Assembly (NCBI GenBank): GCA_031769625.1
Contig: JAUIMM010000721.1
Coordinates: forward strand, 976,001-1,040,000
Origin: Taudactylus pleione
Lineage: Eukaryota; Chordata; Amphibia; Anura; Myobatrachidae
Direction: 5' to 3'
DNA: 64,000 nt
Below are positions 25,470 to 35,159 of the stretch, piece by piece. The first letter of the stretch is position 1; every line of letters begins with the position of its first letter. The notes below the pieces were generated by a model that was not told the origin of the DNA, made no database searches, and was given only the letters and a program-made list of their open reading frames with translations. A program made the position numbers and the translations under genes.

Positions 25470-26903
25470 ATGATCATGTGCCTTTCGCAAGATGAGGAAG
25501 ATCATGTATATCGGCCTCTAACCCGTAAGTTGTCATATTGTTTAATGACATTTACATAAAGTTATTTATTTATATAAAAAAGGGTGCTGAATTTTTTATT
25601 TATTTATTATTATTATTATTATTTTTTACATTTAAAAAAAAATTTATTTTTTATTTATTTTTTTGTTTGTAATTTATTTTGCAAATGTTTATTCATGCAT
25701 AATTAATCAGAATTAATCCTATGCAGGAACAGCCGGTCAAGACCTGAGAAGTGCCGACCCATACGGCGCAGAATGCGCATTTGGGTCTGATATCGGAACG
25801 TTCCAGAATCTTTACATGGGGTATGCATTGTCACCGCAGTCAGAAAATAGCTGTAAGTATCCATGGGTATTTTAACGACAATACAAAATGCCTGTAAGTA
25901 GATCATGCAATATGTTTTTAAATTATGCATCTGTATTCCACAGACAGTCCTACCGTACCATGTGGGCAATCAGCCATTGAAAGACTTATACGCGATGCAC
26001 CAGCATGTTCACCACTGGTGCCGGCAACAGAACTGCCCCGAGAGCATTCTATCGAGGGTAAGTTAATTAATCGACGCTATATGTTCATTACACGCATCTA
26101 AAATGATGATTTTTCCACAGAGCAAAATGTATATCACCGCTGCACATCTAAATGCTTTTTTATTTTTTATTTTAGTGTTCGATGTAGATGCGCTATATAA
26201 TACGGGTCCGGTGGATTATTGCAGTGCAATAACGGTTGATGAATCGCCTGGAGAACCAGAGGCCCATACAACAGCGGACAGGATAACAACGCCGCAATTG
26301 TCCGATGCTGACAAAGAGAACCAACGCACACCGGCGCCTCTGAACAGCCATTATCATCTTGCCGGTTCTACACCATTGATAATGAACCAATTGTACAATA
26401 AAATAAAGCCACATAGACGGGTGAGAGCTTTGCCACACACAACGCATTGGGTGCATGAACCATTAAATCAAAAGCGATTAAAGAGGAGACTGAGTTATAC
26501 TGACGAATCAGCCCCTAAAAGAAGGCGATTGATGCCGTTGCGAAGTGTACAAGAAAGTTGTGATGGTGGTAAGACATACAGACTCACAGGTCAGGATGAT
26601 GATGATGATGATAATAATCAATCACCATGCCTTAGTGTAAGCACTGGCACAGGTTGCGCAAAGGTTAAGAGGACCAACAGGCATGATGAGCAAGTGCCCT
26701 GCACCAGCGTTAACACTACCGCAGAGGTCAGCAATATCACCTCAAATAGAAAGAGCAGGCATACAAAAGAACATAATGTTATAATATTACCATCTGTACG
26801 GGTCAGTCCTATTACAGTACCAGAAACCCAATCTGATACAATTATCATCCCAGACACGCAGGTAGAGTCCATTTTGATATGGGGCGATGATGATCTGCTT
26901 TAA
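25470..26903 (+). CDS. Spliced accessory gene of the Polinton, about 340 residues
   Basis: Coding exons 25,470-25,524, 25,727-25,852, 25,944-26,057 and 26,176-26,903 are joined by three introns with good signals (GTAAGT or GTAAGTT donors; ATGCAG, CCACAG and TTTTAG acceptors), all in phase 1, giving one open frame. A 5' leader exon may end at 24,384 and join at 25,434. No known fold is recognised. Visible in the protein: a KEN triplet within DKENQRTPAPL (residues about 145-147), a bipartite basic signal between KRLKRRL and KRRR (about 198-217), a run of six Asp, and two short aliphatic patches (VIILP, TIIIPD) resembling SUMO-interaction motifs. A nuclear protein is likely; cell-cycle or host-factor targeting is speculation. 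No LxCxE motif was found. The frame continues past its TAA to 27,428. Confidence 0.65.
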
Positions 26904-27428
26904 GATGCCCAGGTGTTCTGGGCATCAGATGCAGAATCGCACGAGGAAGGTGGTGTTTCAGGCACCCTGAGCATCGGGGTCAGTGTGCCTGTGAATGAGC
27001 CGCCTTCTGCTGCGCTGGATGATGCTGTCGCAGGGACATCAGGCAACAGTGGTAGACATCATCCAGCTCCTCAGAACACGCTGGACGACGCTGTCGCAGG
27101 GCCATCGGGCGTAGGATTGACAGGTGGAGGTGTTGGTCGACAACCCACTACAGGTACAGCAGCGAGGACAGAAGGCATGAGTAAGCTATCAAAATTAAAA
27201 TATCACGCTATGTTAGGCATGATTTTTAGAGAGCTCACATGCGTGAAACACATAGCGGAGGGGTTGTTAACGCGACACGCTGAAATAATGTGCAGCGGAC
27301 AACATGACCAGCGCATGCTTTTTGAATTTATTAACCATTATATGGATGGTGTAACAAAGCAGGATAGATTAGGTAGTGAAACTAATGCATTCATACAGGC
27401 CCATGCGTTCGGTAAAAAAAAGAAATGA
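26904..27428 (+). CDS. Open frame after the accessory gene, same frame, unknown function
   Basis: This frame follows the TAA at 26,901-26,903 in the same phase and stays open for 174 codons to a TGA. If it is a separate gene, the first suitable ATG is at 27,177 (MSKLSKLKY, 83 residues, ending in a Lys run). If the TAA is a mutation, it is the C-terminal half of the accessory protein. The N-terminal half has two copies of an LDDAVAGxSG motif (about 27,015-27,040 and 27,080-27,110) in a Gly/Pro/Ser-rich stretch; the C-terminal part is predicted helical with a basic end. No family recognised. Confidence 0.45.
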   Translation, partial: DAQVFWASDAESHEEGGVSGTLSIGVSVPVNEPPSAALDDAVAGTSGNSGRHHPAPQNTLDDAVAGPSGVGLTGGGVGRQPTTGTAARTEGMSKLSKLKYHAMLGMIFRELTCVKHIAEGLLTRHAEIMCSGQHDQRMLFEFINHYMDGVTKQDRLGSETNAFIQAHAFGKKKK

Positions 27429-27459
27429 CTAATTATGACGAGCCGTGGATTGAACCGCC

Positions 27460-30400
27460 ATGCAGCACGTAGAGCGCAGCGCTGTAAAAATACATAGACG
27501 TTTAAAAGTAAAGCGCGCTATTCAGACATTAATAAATGCAAGACAGAAACAGCTTAGACTAGGACGGCATGGCATGTTTAGATTTAGTGGCCAGAATGAC
27601 AACGCAGCGTCGCACCACGTAGATAGACGATCATCACAGATGGATCATGCCGTAGCATCACCTGTACCTGTCGGTCCAGAATCTCCCGGTAATAACGAGG
27701 AGATGCACCCTGTGTTTTTAGAATCCATTGACAGATACGAGCGAAACCACCCCAATTTCAGGGCATCTGAAATCCACCACCATTTCTGGTTTGTCAATTT
27801 GGATAGGGTTACATCGTTTGTAGATGCTATGAGGGCAATACACAACGCAATACAGACTTTGCTCGACAGTTACATGGTTAATGTCGACCCTAATGACCGT
27901 GTGCAGTTAAGGTTGGAGGGCAGTACTTTACACAATGCAATTTATTCACATCGCAGGCCGCACGATACATTAGACGCCATCAGTTTTTTTAATCAGATAA
28001 CAAACACGCTGCAAAGTAATTCTGAGGTTTTAATTGATACAGAGTTGAAATTTGTGATCTCTGTTTTCAAGAATCGCGTAGGCGGAGCCCTGACAGGCTG
28101 AAGCCTGCGGAGAATAACACACAGTCTTATTATTGAGAAACGCAGGCGTTTGTTATACGATTTCAATAACAGCGGTAACAATTTGTGTCTGGCGGCTAGT
28201 CTCTGCAAACTTCTGGACAATGATAATTCCTCGGATATCGTTATGCACGATCGTGCTCTTGAGCTTCATAAAGCTTTGAATCAGCCCCTTTATAAGCCGA
28301 TCAGCTTTAGCGACGTTGCTTGTTTTGAAAATCACTTAAAAGCAACAATTAAGATACTACACTACGGACTGGCATTATTATTATTGTACAGACAGTCTAT
28401 ACAAAGACAACATACTGTGTATCTTATGGCACGACGACCATTACTACGGTATATTAGACATAAAAGCATTTGTGGGTGCCCGATTCTTCTGCAAGTTTTG
28501 CCACACAGCGTACCACCACAAAAATAATCACGACTGCCTCTTCTTTTGTAAGGCCTGCCTCAGACAGGACTGTGTTGATACAGGAAAAGCGGCGCTAAGA
28601 TGTCCTGTGTGTAGGGTGTTTTGCAGGTCAACCAATTGTTTAGAAGAGCACAAGGCTCTAGCGTTGTCTTCCAAAACACCGTGTCTTGAAAAATTGTACT
28701 GCGACCGCTGCAGTTTGTACACCACCTCCGGTCACAAGTGTCGGGGGATGACATGGCTTGTAAGACCTTCCAAGATGCCGTTTTAGCAATGACGGCAGAG
28801 GATGTAATTGTATATAAGAAAAAGGGACCTGTCATTGTTAAGAGGCACGTTGACCCGTTTCAACTTACCACATTAGTGTCGGTATGTATGGCCATGTACC
28901 GATGTAAATTTTTAAAGGAAAACTCGCTGGCGCTTATACCGGGCGATAACTATCATAAGACTCAGAAGCACTACTCAACACCAGCCATACAGTGGTTAAT
29001 GTACATAGCGCATACAGTGGTTAATGTACATAAGACACGCGTTACAAGGGGGAGAGAAGAAAGTTGGTAGATACTACCTGGACGGATACGCCATTATCAA
29101 TGGTGTACAAACGGCGTTTGAGTTCCAAGGTTGTTTTTATCATGGATGTAGCACTTGTTACAACCCCGATGATGAAAACAAAGTGACTCAAACGAACTAC
29201 GGTCAGTTGAGTCACAAGACGCAGGTGAGAATGAACTTTCTTAAACTGTGTGGGTTTCACGTGCGTGTTATTTGGGAGTGCGAGTGGAAAAAAATGTTAA
29301 AAGAGTATGCGTGTCTACAGGCATTTCTTAAGGACAGGGAATTGCCCGAACCCTTGGACCCGCGCGCTGCGCTTTATGGCGGATGTACAAACGCCATAAA
29401 GCTGTATCAACAAACGCAACAGGACGAGCGCATACACTACTATGATTTTACCAGTCTGTACCCATTTGTCAACAAAACCAAATCATATCCTGTAAAACAT
29501 CCCAGGATCATTTATAAAGATTTTGGCGATATCACAACATATTTTGGCATCGCCAAAGTAAAAGTGTACCCTCCGCGTGGGCTTTTCTTTCCGGTTCTTC
29601 CTGTTAAAATGCTCGGTAAACTAATGTTTCCCTTATGTCGAACATGCTGTGAGTCTGGGCATGCAGAGTCGTGTGAACATAATGATGAGGAACGAGCCCT
29701 CGTCGGTACGTGGTGTACCGTAGAGTTAAATTTAGCCGTTGACAAGGGTTACAAAGTGAGTAAAATCTATGAGGTGTGGCATTTTGATAACCAATCCGAT
29801 GATTTGTTTTCAGGGTACATTAAATTACATCTCAGGGACAAACAAGAGGCGTCCGGTTATCCCGAATGGTGTACAGACTCTGAGAAACGCCAAGCGTATA
29901 TAGATGCCTATCAAAAAAATGAAGGGGTGTCTTTACGGCCGGATCATATTCATATTAATCCGGCCAAGCGTCAGCTGTCTAAGCTCTTTTTGAACTCATT
30001 GTGGGGTAAGTTTGGGCAAAGGTCTAACTTACCCAACACCGCGATTGTCTCAGACCCCGACAAACTTTTTGAATACGCGTTTTTGCCCCACTATGAGGTA
30101 TCTTCTTTAGACTTCATAGATGACGACGTGGTGATGGTGAATTGGAAATATGCCAAAGATCATTACACCAGCTCGCGTATTTGTAATATTTTTATAGCCG
30201 CAATAACAACAGCGTATGCCCGTATTGAACTGTACAAACTGCTGGATAGGTTGCAAGATCGCTGTCTTTACCATGATACAGACTGTCATTTTTGTCAGCA
30301 GGCCCGGTGGTTGGAATCCGCCATTGGGTGATTATCTAGGTGAACTGACTAGCAAAATCCCAGCTGGTGCACATATAACAGAGTTTGTCTCAGCGGAGCC

Positions 30401-30684
30401 CAAGTCATATGGATATCGTTTAAATAACGGAAAGACTAGTTTAAAAGTTAAAGGAATCACGCTTAATGTTGATAATGTACAACATGTCAACTTTGACAGC
30501 CTGAATTTATCCTTTAAACCCCGAAGGTGACGACCAGAAAAAAATTGTGATTCGCCAGCCCGGTATAGTGCGTTTTACAAGGTTTTGGCAGATTGAAACG
30601 CGAGTGCTGCAGAAAACGCAAAAGTGCGTTTACACTAAATGGAAGCTTACAGATAACTTCACAACGCTACCGTTTGGGTATTAA
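27460..30684 (+). pseudogene. POLB: Protein-primed family B DNA polymerase of the Polinton, broken
   Basis: In order: basic N-terminus, a conserved Polinton segment around NDRVQLRLEGS (about 27,890), an NNLCLAASL segment (about 28,180), a Cys-rich stretch (28,480-28,740), the palm with motif A YDFTSLYP (29,441), motif B NSLWGKFG (about 29,990) and motif C YHDTD (30,269-30,283), and the C-terminal region to a TAA at 30,682. Total length of about 1,070 codons suits Polinton polymerases. Lesions: in-frame TGA at 28,099-28,101, frame changes near 28,390 and 28,745, a 25-bp tandem duplication at 28,986-29,032, a lost base at about 30,284 just after the catalytic DTD, and another near 30,510. It cannot replicate the element. 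The stop lies one base before the ATPase ATG. Confidence 0.88.
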
Positions 30685-30685
30685 G

Positions 30686-31349
30686 ATGGATATCAGGCTG
30701 CAACACCCCTTTTCATGTATTTTAGCAGGACCCTCCAACTCGGGTAAATGTTATTTTGTGAAAATGCTGCTGCATAATTCCACTACACACCTCTCACACG
30801 TTCCCGATAATTTTGTTTGGTTTTACACTTGCTGGCAGTTAATGTACGATCATCTTCTGTGGAATTACCCCGGTATGCGTTTTATAGAGGGGCTACCTGA
30901 GACTTAACGACGACCAACTTTTCCCGCCCGATAAGATTAATTTAGTAGTGGTTGATGATCTGATGGAGTCGGCTAGTAATAATTCGGAGATTGAGAAAGC
31001 TTTCACAAAGTATGTACACCATAGAAATCTCAGCATCATGTACCTTGTGCAAAATGTGTTTTGCCAGGGTAAAAAGAACAGAACTATACAGTTAAATACA
31101 AAATATATGGTTCTTTTTAAAAATCCTAGGGATAAATTGCTAGTGACAATGCTGGCTAGGCAGATGTACCCCGTTAAATCGATGTTCTTTTTAGAGGCTT
31201 TTGAAGACACGACCAGAGCTCCTTATGGGTGTTTACTGGTTGCTTTAAGAAACAACACGCTTGATGAGTACCGTTTACGAAGCGGGTTATTCCCGCCGGA
31301 TACACCGGTAGCGTACGTCTATAAAAAGCATACTTCTAAAAAGCTGTAA
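30686..31349 (+). pseudogene. ATP: DNA-packaging ATPase (FtsK/HerA-A32 type) of the Polinton, frameshifted
   Basis: Starts MDIRLQHPF immediately after the polymerase stop. Walker A is GPSNSGK (about 30,730), Walker B is LVVVDDLM (about 30,945), and a downstream QNVF segment probably includes the sensor. About 221 residues, typical for the family that pumps DNA into capsids. A one-base change near 30,900 puts the Walker A and Walker B halves in different frames, so a full protein is not made. Confidence 0.85.
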
Positions 31350-31394
31350 TTCTTCAACTTTTAGTCATTTGCCATAGCGACACCATCAGCGAGT

Positions 31395-31711
31395 ATGTTG
31401 GTGTGCTTACGTCGTAATTGGGCGCTTTTAAAAGCGTTAATAAAGGCTCCACCGACTCAAAGAAACGCTATTTTATCAACGATTTGGTGACGGACATTTG
31501 TGAGATTGTGCTCAACACGCTAAAAGGTAAAATAGTGTTGTCACGACAGTTGAATTACCTTAAAAAGAAGCGCAACCTTATAAAAACGCTATGTAATAAG
31601 AAATGCACCATTGGTAAAATGAAGCGTTTGGTGAAACAGTCCGGCGGATTTATTGGCTCGTTGCTTGGCTTTGCTATACCGTTAATAACGGGACCTCTGA
31701 CTAATCGTTGA
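31395..31711 (+). pseudogene. Small conserved basic Polinton protein, frameshifted
   Basis: Begins MLVCLRRNWALLKALIKA at 31,395; the frame changes around 31,470-31,485 and continues as DLVTDICEIVLNTLKG to a Lys-rich middle (KKKRNLIK) and a Gly/hydrophobic end (SGGFIGSLLGFAIP), stopping at 31,709-31,711. This pattern, a LNTLKG helix then a basic stretch then a hydrophobic tail, recurs in Polintons/adintoviruses between ATPase and protease, and a role in the virion is suspected. Function is unknown; family assignment is from memory. Confidence 0.55.
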
Positions 31712-32405
31712 TGGAATACGCTGAGAAAATGTATCTGGTGCCTCAGCAGCAGATAGAGCACTTGCGCAACAAACCGGGTAACGATGATATACGTAAAACA
31801 TACTACAGAGTAATGATTTATCGGAGTATGATAAGGCTAAACGTTACACAGCCGCGTTGCAGAAATATCTGTTGAGTAAGCAGTCTGATAGAGAGATGTC
31901 AACTTTAACTCTCTTAACGCCCAAAATGCCAACTGTTCCTCAAACAGCTAACACTGGACAGTCAGACAGTTCTGACGCTGTTTATCAAGAAGTTTTGGAC
32001 GGTGTTAATGACCGGTATAGGAAAAACAGCGAGATACTTTTAAATAAAATGACCGGGTCTAAACACATCACAAACTGGAATGCTAAAGGCGAGTTTCTAT
32101 ATAAAGGTAATGCTGTACAGGGCTCCAACATGCTGGATTTAATAAGAAGCATCACGCAAAGTCACAGCGTGTCGAGCCGTAAAATGCTGAATGGTTGGGC
32201 CGAGATTATGCAAGCCATGGCGGAATTAAATATACCGTCCACAGTGGTTGGCAACGCATCCAATAGGCTGCACCTAGACCATTTAAAGGCAGAAACACAT
32301 ACCGCTGGTGTTGGGTATTTATCAACCCCACCATATCTACAAACGACTCTTAAATGTTTTAAGCACCCCCGGATTAACAATGACACACGGTTACTTAATG
32401 CCTAG
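31711..32405 (+). pseudogene. Conserved Polinton protein with GEFxYKG...GSNMLDL motif, frameshifted
   Basis: The start ATG at 31,711 overlaps the previous stop. The first 30 codons (MEYAEKMYLVPQQQIEHL) are in one frame; near 31,805 it shifts to a frame open to 32,405. The second part has LSEYDKAKRYTAALQKYLL, then the conserved WNAKGEFLYKG and GSNMLDLIRSI segment and a C-terminal helix (GWAEIMQAMAELNIP). About 230 residues. The motif recurs in adintovirus/Polinton genomes but its role is unknown to me. Confidence 0.55.
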
Positions 32406-32706
32406 AAAAAGATCTTTCCAAGTGATTAAAGATGCCCCGTGGCTGAGTCTATAACCTATTTGTATTGTTTTTAAGCTTATGTATTGTAATGAAGTTTAAA
32501 ACTGTTTCTTTATTATAGCGGTGTATCATTGTGCATAAAATGCTTCAAATACCTTTCTGATTACAATTGTTATGATATTGCAACAGCGCTGTATCTGTAA
32601 ATATACTTTTTATGTTACAATAAAATATGTTTATGATTTAGAACGGTTTGTTTTGTTCTTTGTTTCTAATCGGTGTTTATAGAAGAAACACGCAACAACA
32701 TAATGT
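32406..32706. other. Tail-to-tail junction with poly(A) signals and a repeated 85-bp segment
   Basis: A + strand AATAAA lies at 32,619-32,624, and - strand AATAAA signals (TTTATT as read on +) at 32,509-32,514. The segment 32,488-32,575 is an imperfect direct copy of 32,701-32,785, which covers the end of the protease gene. This suggests a past tandem duplication of the protease 3' end. Confidence 0.6.
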
Positions 32707-33291
32707 TTAAAATTGTTGTTTATTATAGTTATGAAGCATTGTACATAAAATGTTTCTAACGCAGGGTTGATTACAAGTTACACATTTCTGTATACATTTA
32801 TCCATATAGCGGCTCAAACATTGCCTTTTCGGCAGCCGCCTTACAAACATTGCAACTACACGGTCATTACACTTTGTATCATTACTAAATCGGGACAGAA
32901 TTACCTCATATTTGTAGTTTTTACACATTAAAAATATGAAGTAAATACAATATTGACCGCATACAGTGCTTGAAAAGCCTTGCAAACGGCGGTTTTGGTG
33001 ACAAATGCTTTTTGAATTAAAATGTAAAAACTTTATGATATTCTTTGGGAAAATAACGTTGTCCGGCGCGAGTCCGTAAGAATCCAAAAAATAACAAATC
33101 CCTGCTTCATTAAAATAAACGGCAAACCAGTGTTCACCGGGCTGGCCGCTACTATGCGTGTTAATTACAAACGCACAGGGGTAATGCGCCAGTTTATCGG
33201 TAGGCAACATATCGCACACGTATGTTCCTTTAAAATAACAGCGCATGCTTGGTTCAGTGTAGAGAATACAATTTATCTGTAGCGTGTTCAT
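32707..33291 (-). CDS. PRO: Adenain-like cysteine protease (C5 type) of the Polinton, open frame
   Basis: 194 residues from MNTLQINCIL, close to the size of adenovirus protease. The catalytic pattern is complete: His54 in GEHWFAVYF, Asp70 in FLDSYG, the oxyanion-side Gln in RLQGFSS (104), and Cys111 in TVCGQYC. In adenoviruses this enzyme cleaves capsid and core precursors during maturation; the same role in assembly is inferred. First gene upstream of the tail-to-tail junction on the - strand, 93 bp after the end of the capsid gene. No disabling change seen, although the C-terminal part is unusually Cys-rich. Confidence 0.9.
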   Translation of the reverse strand: MNTLQINCILYTEPSMRCYFKGTYVCDMLPTDKLAHYPCAFVINTHSSGQPGEHWFAVYFNEAGICYFLDSYGLAPDNVIFPKNIIKFLHFNSKSICHQNRRLQGFSSTVCGQYCIYFIFLMCKNYKYEVILSRFSNDTKCNDRVVAMFVRRLPKRQCLSRYMDKCIQKCVTCNQPCVRNILCTMLHNYNKQQF

Positions 33292-33384
33292 TTTCTCTTT
33301 TTTTGTGTTTTTTTTTTTTGTCTTTTTATCACGTAATGATAATCATTAAAAGATTCGATAAAATATTGAAATAGTTTCTTTCAC

Positions 33385-34689
33385 TTATAGGTAATCATAC
33401 AGCACATCACGCCTTTGATTAAGTTCAATGATATCAAATAAAGCGTAAATGATCACGTTGACTGTACGATCCAAAGCTTCCGCGAAGCGGAATTCGGTGC
33501 GTAGATAGCCTGTCCTCATCAGGGAAAGGTGCTCTCCGCACTCCTGCTCCGGCGATACATCAAAAGCAAATAGCGTGTAGCCGTTGAGGTACTCTTCGCG
33601 GTCGACCAGTATTCCGGCGTCAGATTTCTGCTTATTTGTGATATGTATGAGCGACATATACTCTCTTACAGCATTACTGTGTTCAAAGTCTGGTTGAAAT
33701 GGTTTTGCCGGGTGCAGCGTTCCATCCGGATAAAGGGATGCAAAGTTAAAATTTTTATGTTCAAAATAAAGGGGGTTCCGATCAAGGGCTCCTGAAAATG
33801 CTTCGTTGTCCACAAATCCGACTATGACCGTTTTCGGCACTTGACCTAAAAATAGATTTTCGAGATTAAACACTCTACTGCCTGCGGGTACGCTGTAGAT
33901 TTTCATTCTGACGCAGTCAATCGCGTATTTCGCGTTGCAGATTAGCAGCGCCTGCGCGTGCCCAATACGTACGGCCGGTGAGACCTGCACTCTTTTCACA
34001 AAAAGGGACGCTGCGACGATCTGTATTTTAAAGGCATCCGCTTCAGCAGACATTAAGCAGAGTGAGTCTTTGTTTCTGGTGAGTTTAATCTTCAGGTCAA
34101 CGGCATTTAAAATTAGTTTATGCTGGTGGAAAAGGTTGCAGTGAAGCGGCCCTAGCAATTCAACCGTGCGACTCTGCGCGGTCGCTCCTGCTCGTTTTCT
34201 GAAACCAGTGTTAGGACCGTCCAGAACCCTGTTGTTATGTTCTCCAGCCACATCTTTGTAAAATAATCCTGTGGTGTGCTTTGTTGACAAAGTGTCGGAG
34301 CTATAATTCAATATAGTCTCAATGTACGCGCGGTAAGCATAAAGATTGTTGGATTGTGATATGAGTCTGTCACCCAAAGTAACATCCACTAGGCTGAATA
34401 ATGTCGCTATGGGGTAATTAATAAGGGCGACCCGGGCCCCTTGGGCTATCGCCGTGTTATCGGTTCGTACGATCTTGCATGTCACGTACAGCAGGGTGTT
34501 GTTCAGATCATAGTAGTGTTCACCGCTGGCCGCTATATAATATTCAAGTGGCGCTGTGTCGGATAAAGCCGCTAAAGGCTGAACTTCGATGTATAGACTT
34601 TTCTCTACGCTAGTTTGTGTCAGGGGCACATCAAAAAGATCCAGCTCTGATTTTGCGCATTCTACGGACTCGGTGTGTATGAAAGACAT
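33385..34689 (-). CDS. Major capsid protein (double jelly-roll hexon) of the Polinton, open frame
   Basis: 434 residues starting MSFIHTESVECAKSELDLF. Family signs are the SELDLFDVPLTQTSVE opening, the SGEHYYDLNNTLLYV strand, NYPIATLFSLVDVTLGD, and the C-terminal EYLNGYTLFAFDVSPE segment seen in Polinton/adintovirus hexons. These trimerise into capsomers of an icosahedral shell. No stop or frameshift. It ends 93 bp from the protease gene and starts 5 bp after the core-protein stop, a packed late-gene block. Confidence 0.88.
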   Translation of the reverse strand: MSFIHTESVECAKSELDLFDVPLTQTSVEKSLYIEVQPLAALSDTAPLEYYIAASGEHYYDLNNTLLYVTCKIVRTDNTAIAQGARVALINYPIATLFSLVDVTLGDRLISQSNNLYAYRAYIETILNYSSDTLSTKHTTGLFYKDVAGEHNNRVLDGPNTGFRKRAGATAQSRTVELLGPLHCNLFHQHKLILNAVDLKIKLTRNKDSLCLMSAEADAFKIQIVAASLFVKRVQVSPAVRIGHAQALLICNAKYAIDCVRMKIYSVPAGSRVFNLENLFLGQVPKTVIVGFVDNEAFSGALDRNPLYFEHKNFNFASLYPDGTLHPAKPFQPDFEHSNAVREYMSLIHITNKQKSDAGILVDREEYLNGYTLFAFDVSPEQECGEHLSLMRTGYLRTEFRFAEALDRTVNVIIYALFDIIELNQRRDVLYDYL

Positions 34690-34694
34690 GATGT

Positions 34695-35150
34695 TTAAAA
34701 ATTATCAGCAGCACCGCGCTTCGGTTCTCTCTTCATCTTCTTTAAGCTGCGGCGTCTCCTGCTTTTATTTAAAACAGGGATGCCCCAAGGCGGAAACGCT
34801 ATTGTGCGCTTCCGTTTTCTTTTAGACACGCCTTTTCTTGAATATATTACTCCTGAACCATCTTGTTTGGATTGGTTTGCCTCGTGTATTTTATTCACCA
34901 CCACCGTTGTGGAGTGTCCAATAACGTCTTTTGCGATATTGCGCGCCGCGGTCTTCACGTGCGGTTTAGCTAACTCTAGACCTCTCCGGAAAAGAGGCAC
35001 CGCTTTTCTGATAAGGCTTTGAAAAATACCACCTAAACTGCATCCGTACATGTAAGCGCTGCCGTGAAAACCGGGTAATCCGTTACCGGCTTGCGCTTTA
35101 TAATATTGCGCATACAGCGCCGGATCGCCATATTTTTTAACAGTGACCAT
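34695..35150 (-). CDS. Adenovirus pVI/pX-like minor core protein of the Polinton
   Basis: 151 residues. N-terminal YYKAQAGNGLPGFHGSAY, then a Gly/hydrophobic-to-amphipathic helix (CSLGGIFQSLIRKAVPLF) followed by GLELAKPHVKTAARNIAKDV, and strongly basic C-terminal clusters (SKRKRKRT, KSRRRRSLKK). This matches the small basic virion protein next to penton in Polintons and adintoviruses, likened to adenovirus pVI or pX. Membrane or DNA binding is inferred. Open frame, 9 bp from the penton stop. Confidence 0.7.
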   Translation of the reverse strand: MVTVKKYGDPALYAQYYKAQAGNGLPGFHGSAYMYGCSLGGIFQSLIRKAVPLFRRGLELAKPHVKTAARNIAKDVIGHSTTVVVNKIHEANQSKQDGSGVIYSRKGVSKRKRKRTIAFPPWGIPVLNKSRRRRSLKKMKREPKRGAADNF

Positions 35151-35159
35151 TCTGCCCGG

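Noticed and set aside
25470..27428. LxCxE retinoblastoma-binding motif in the accessory frames
   Set aside because: Looked for because some small DNA viruses and adintoviruses have it; not present.
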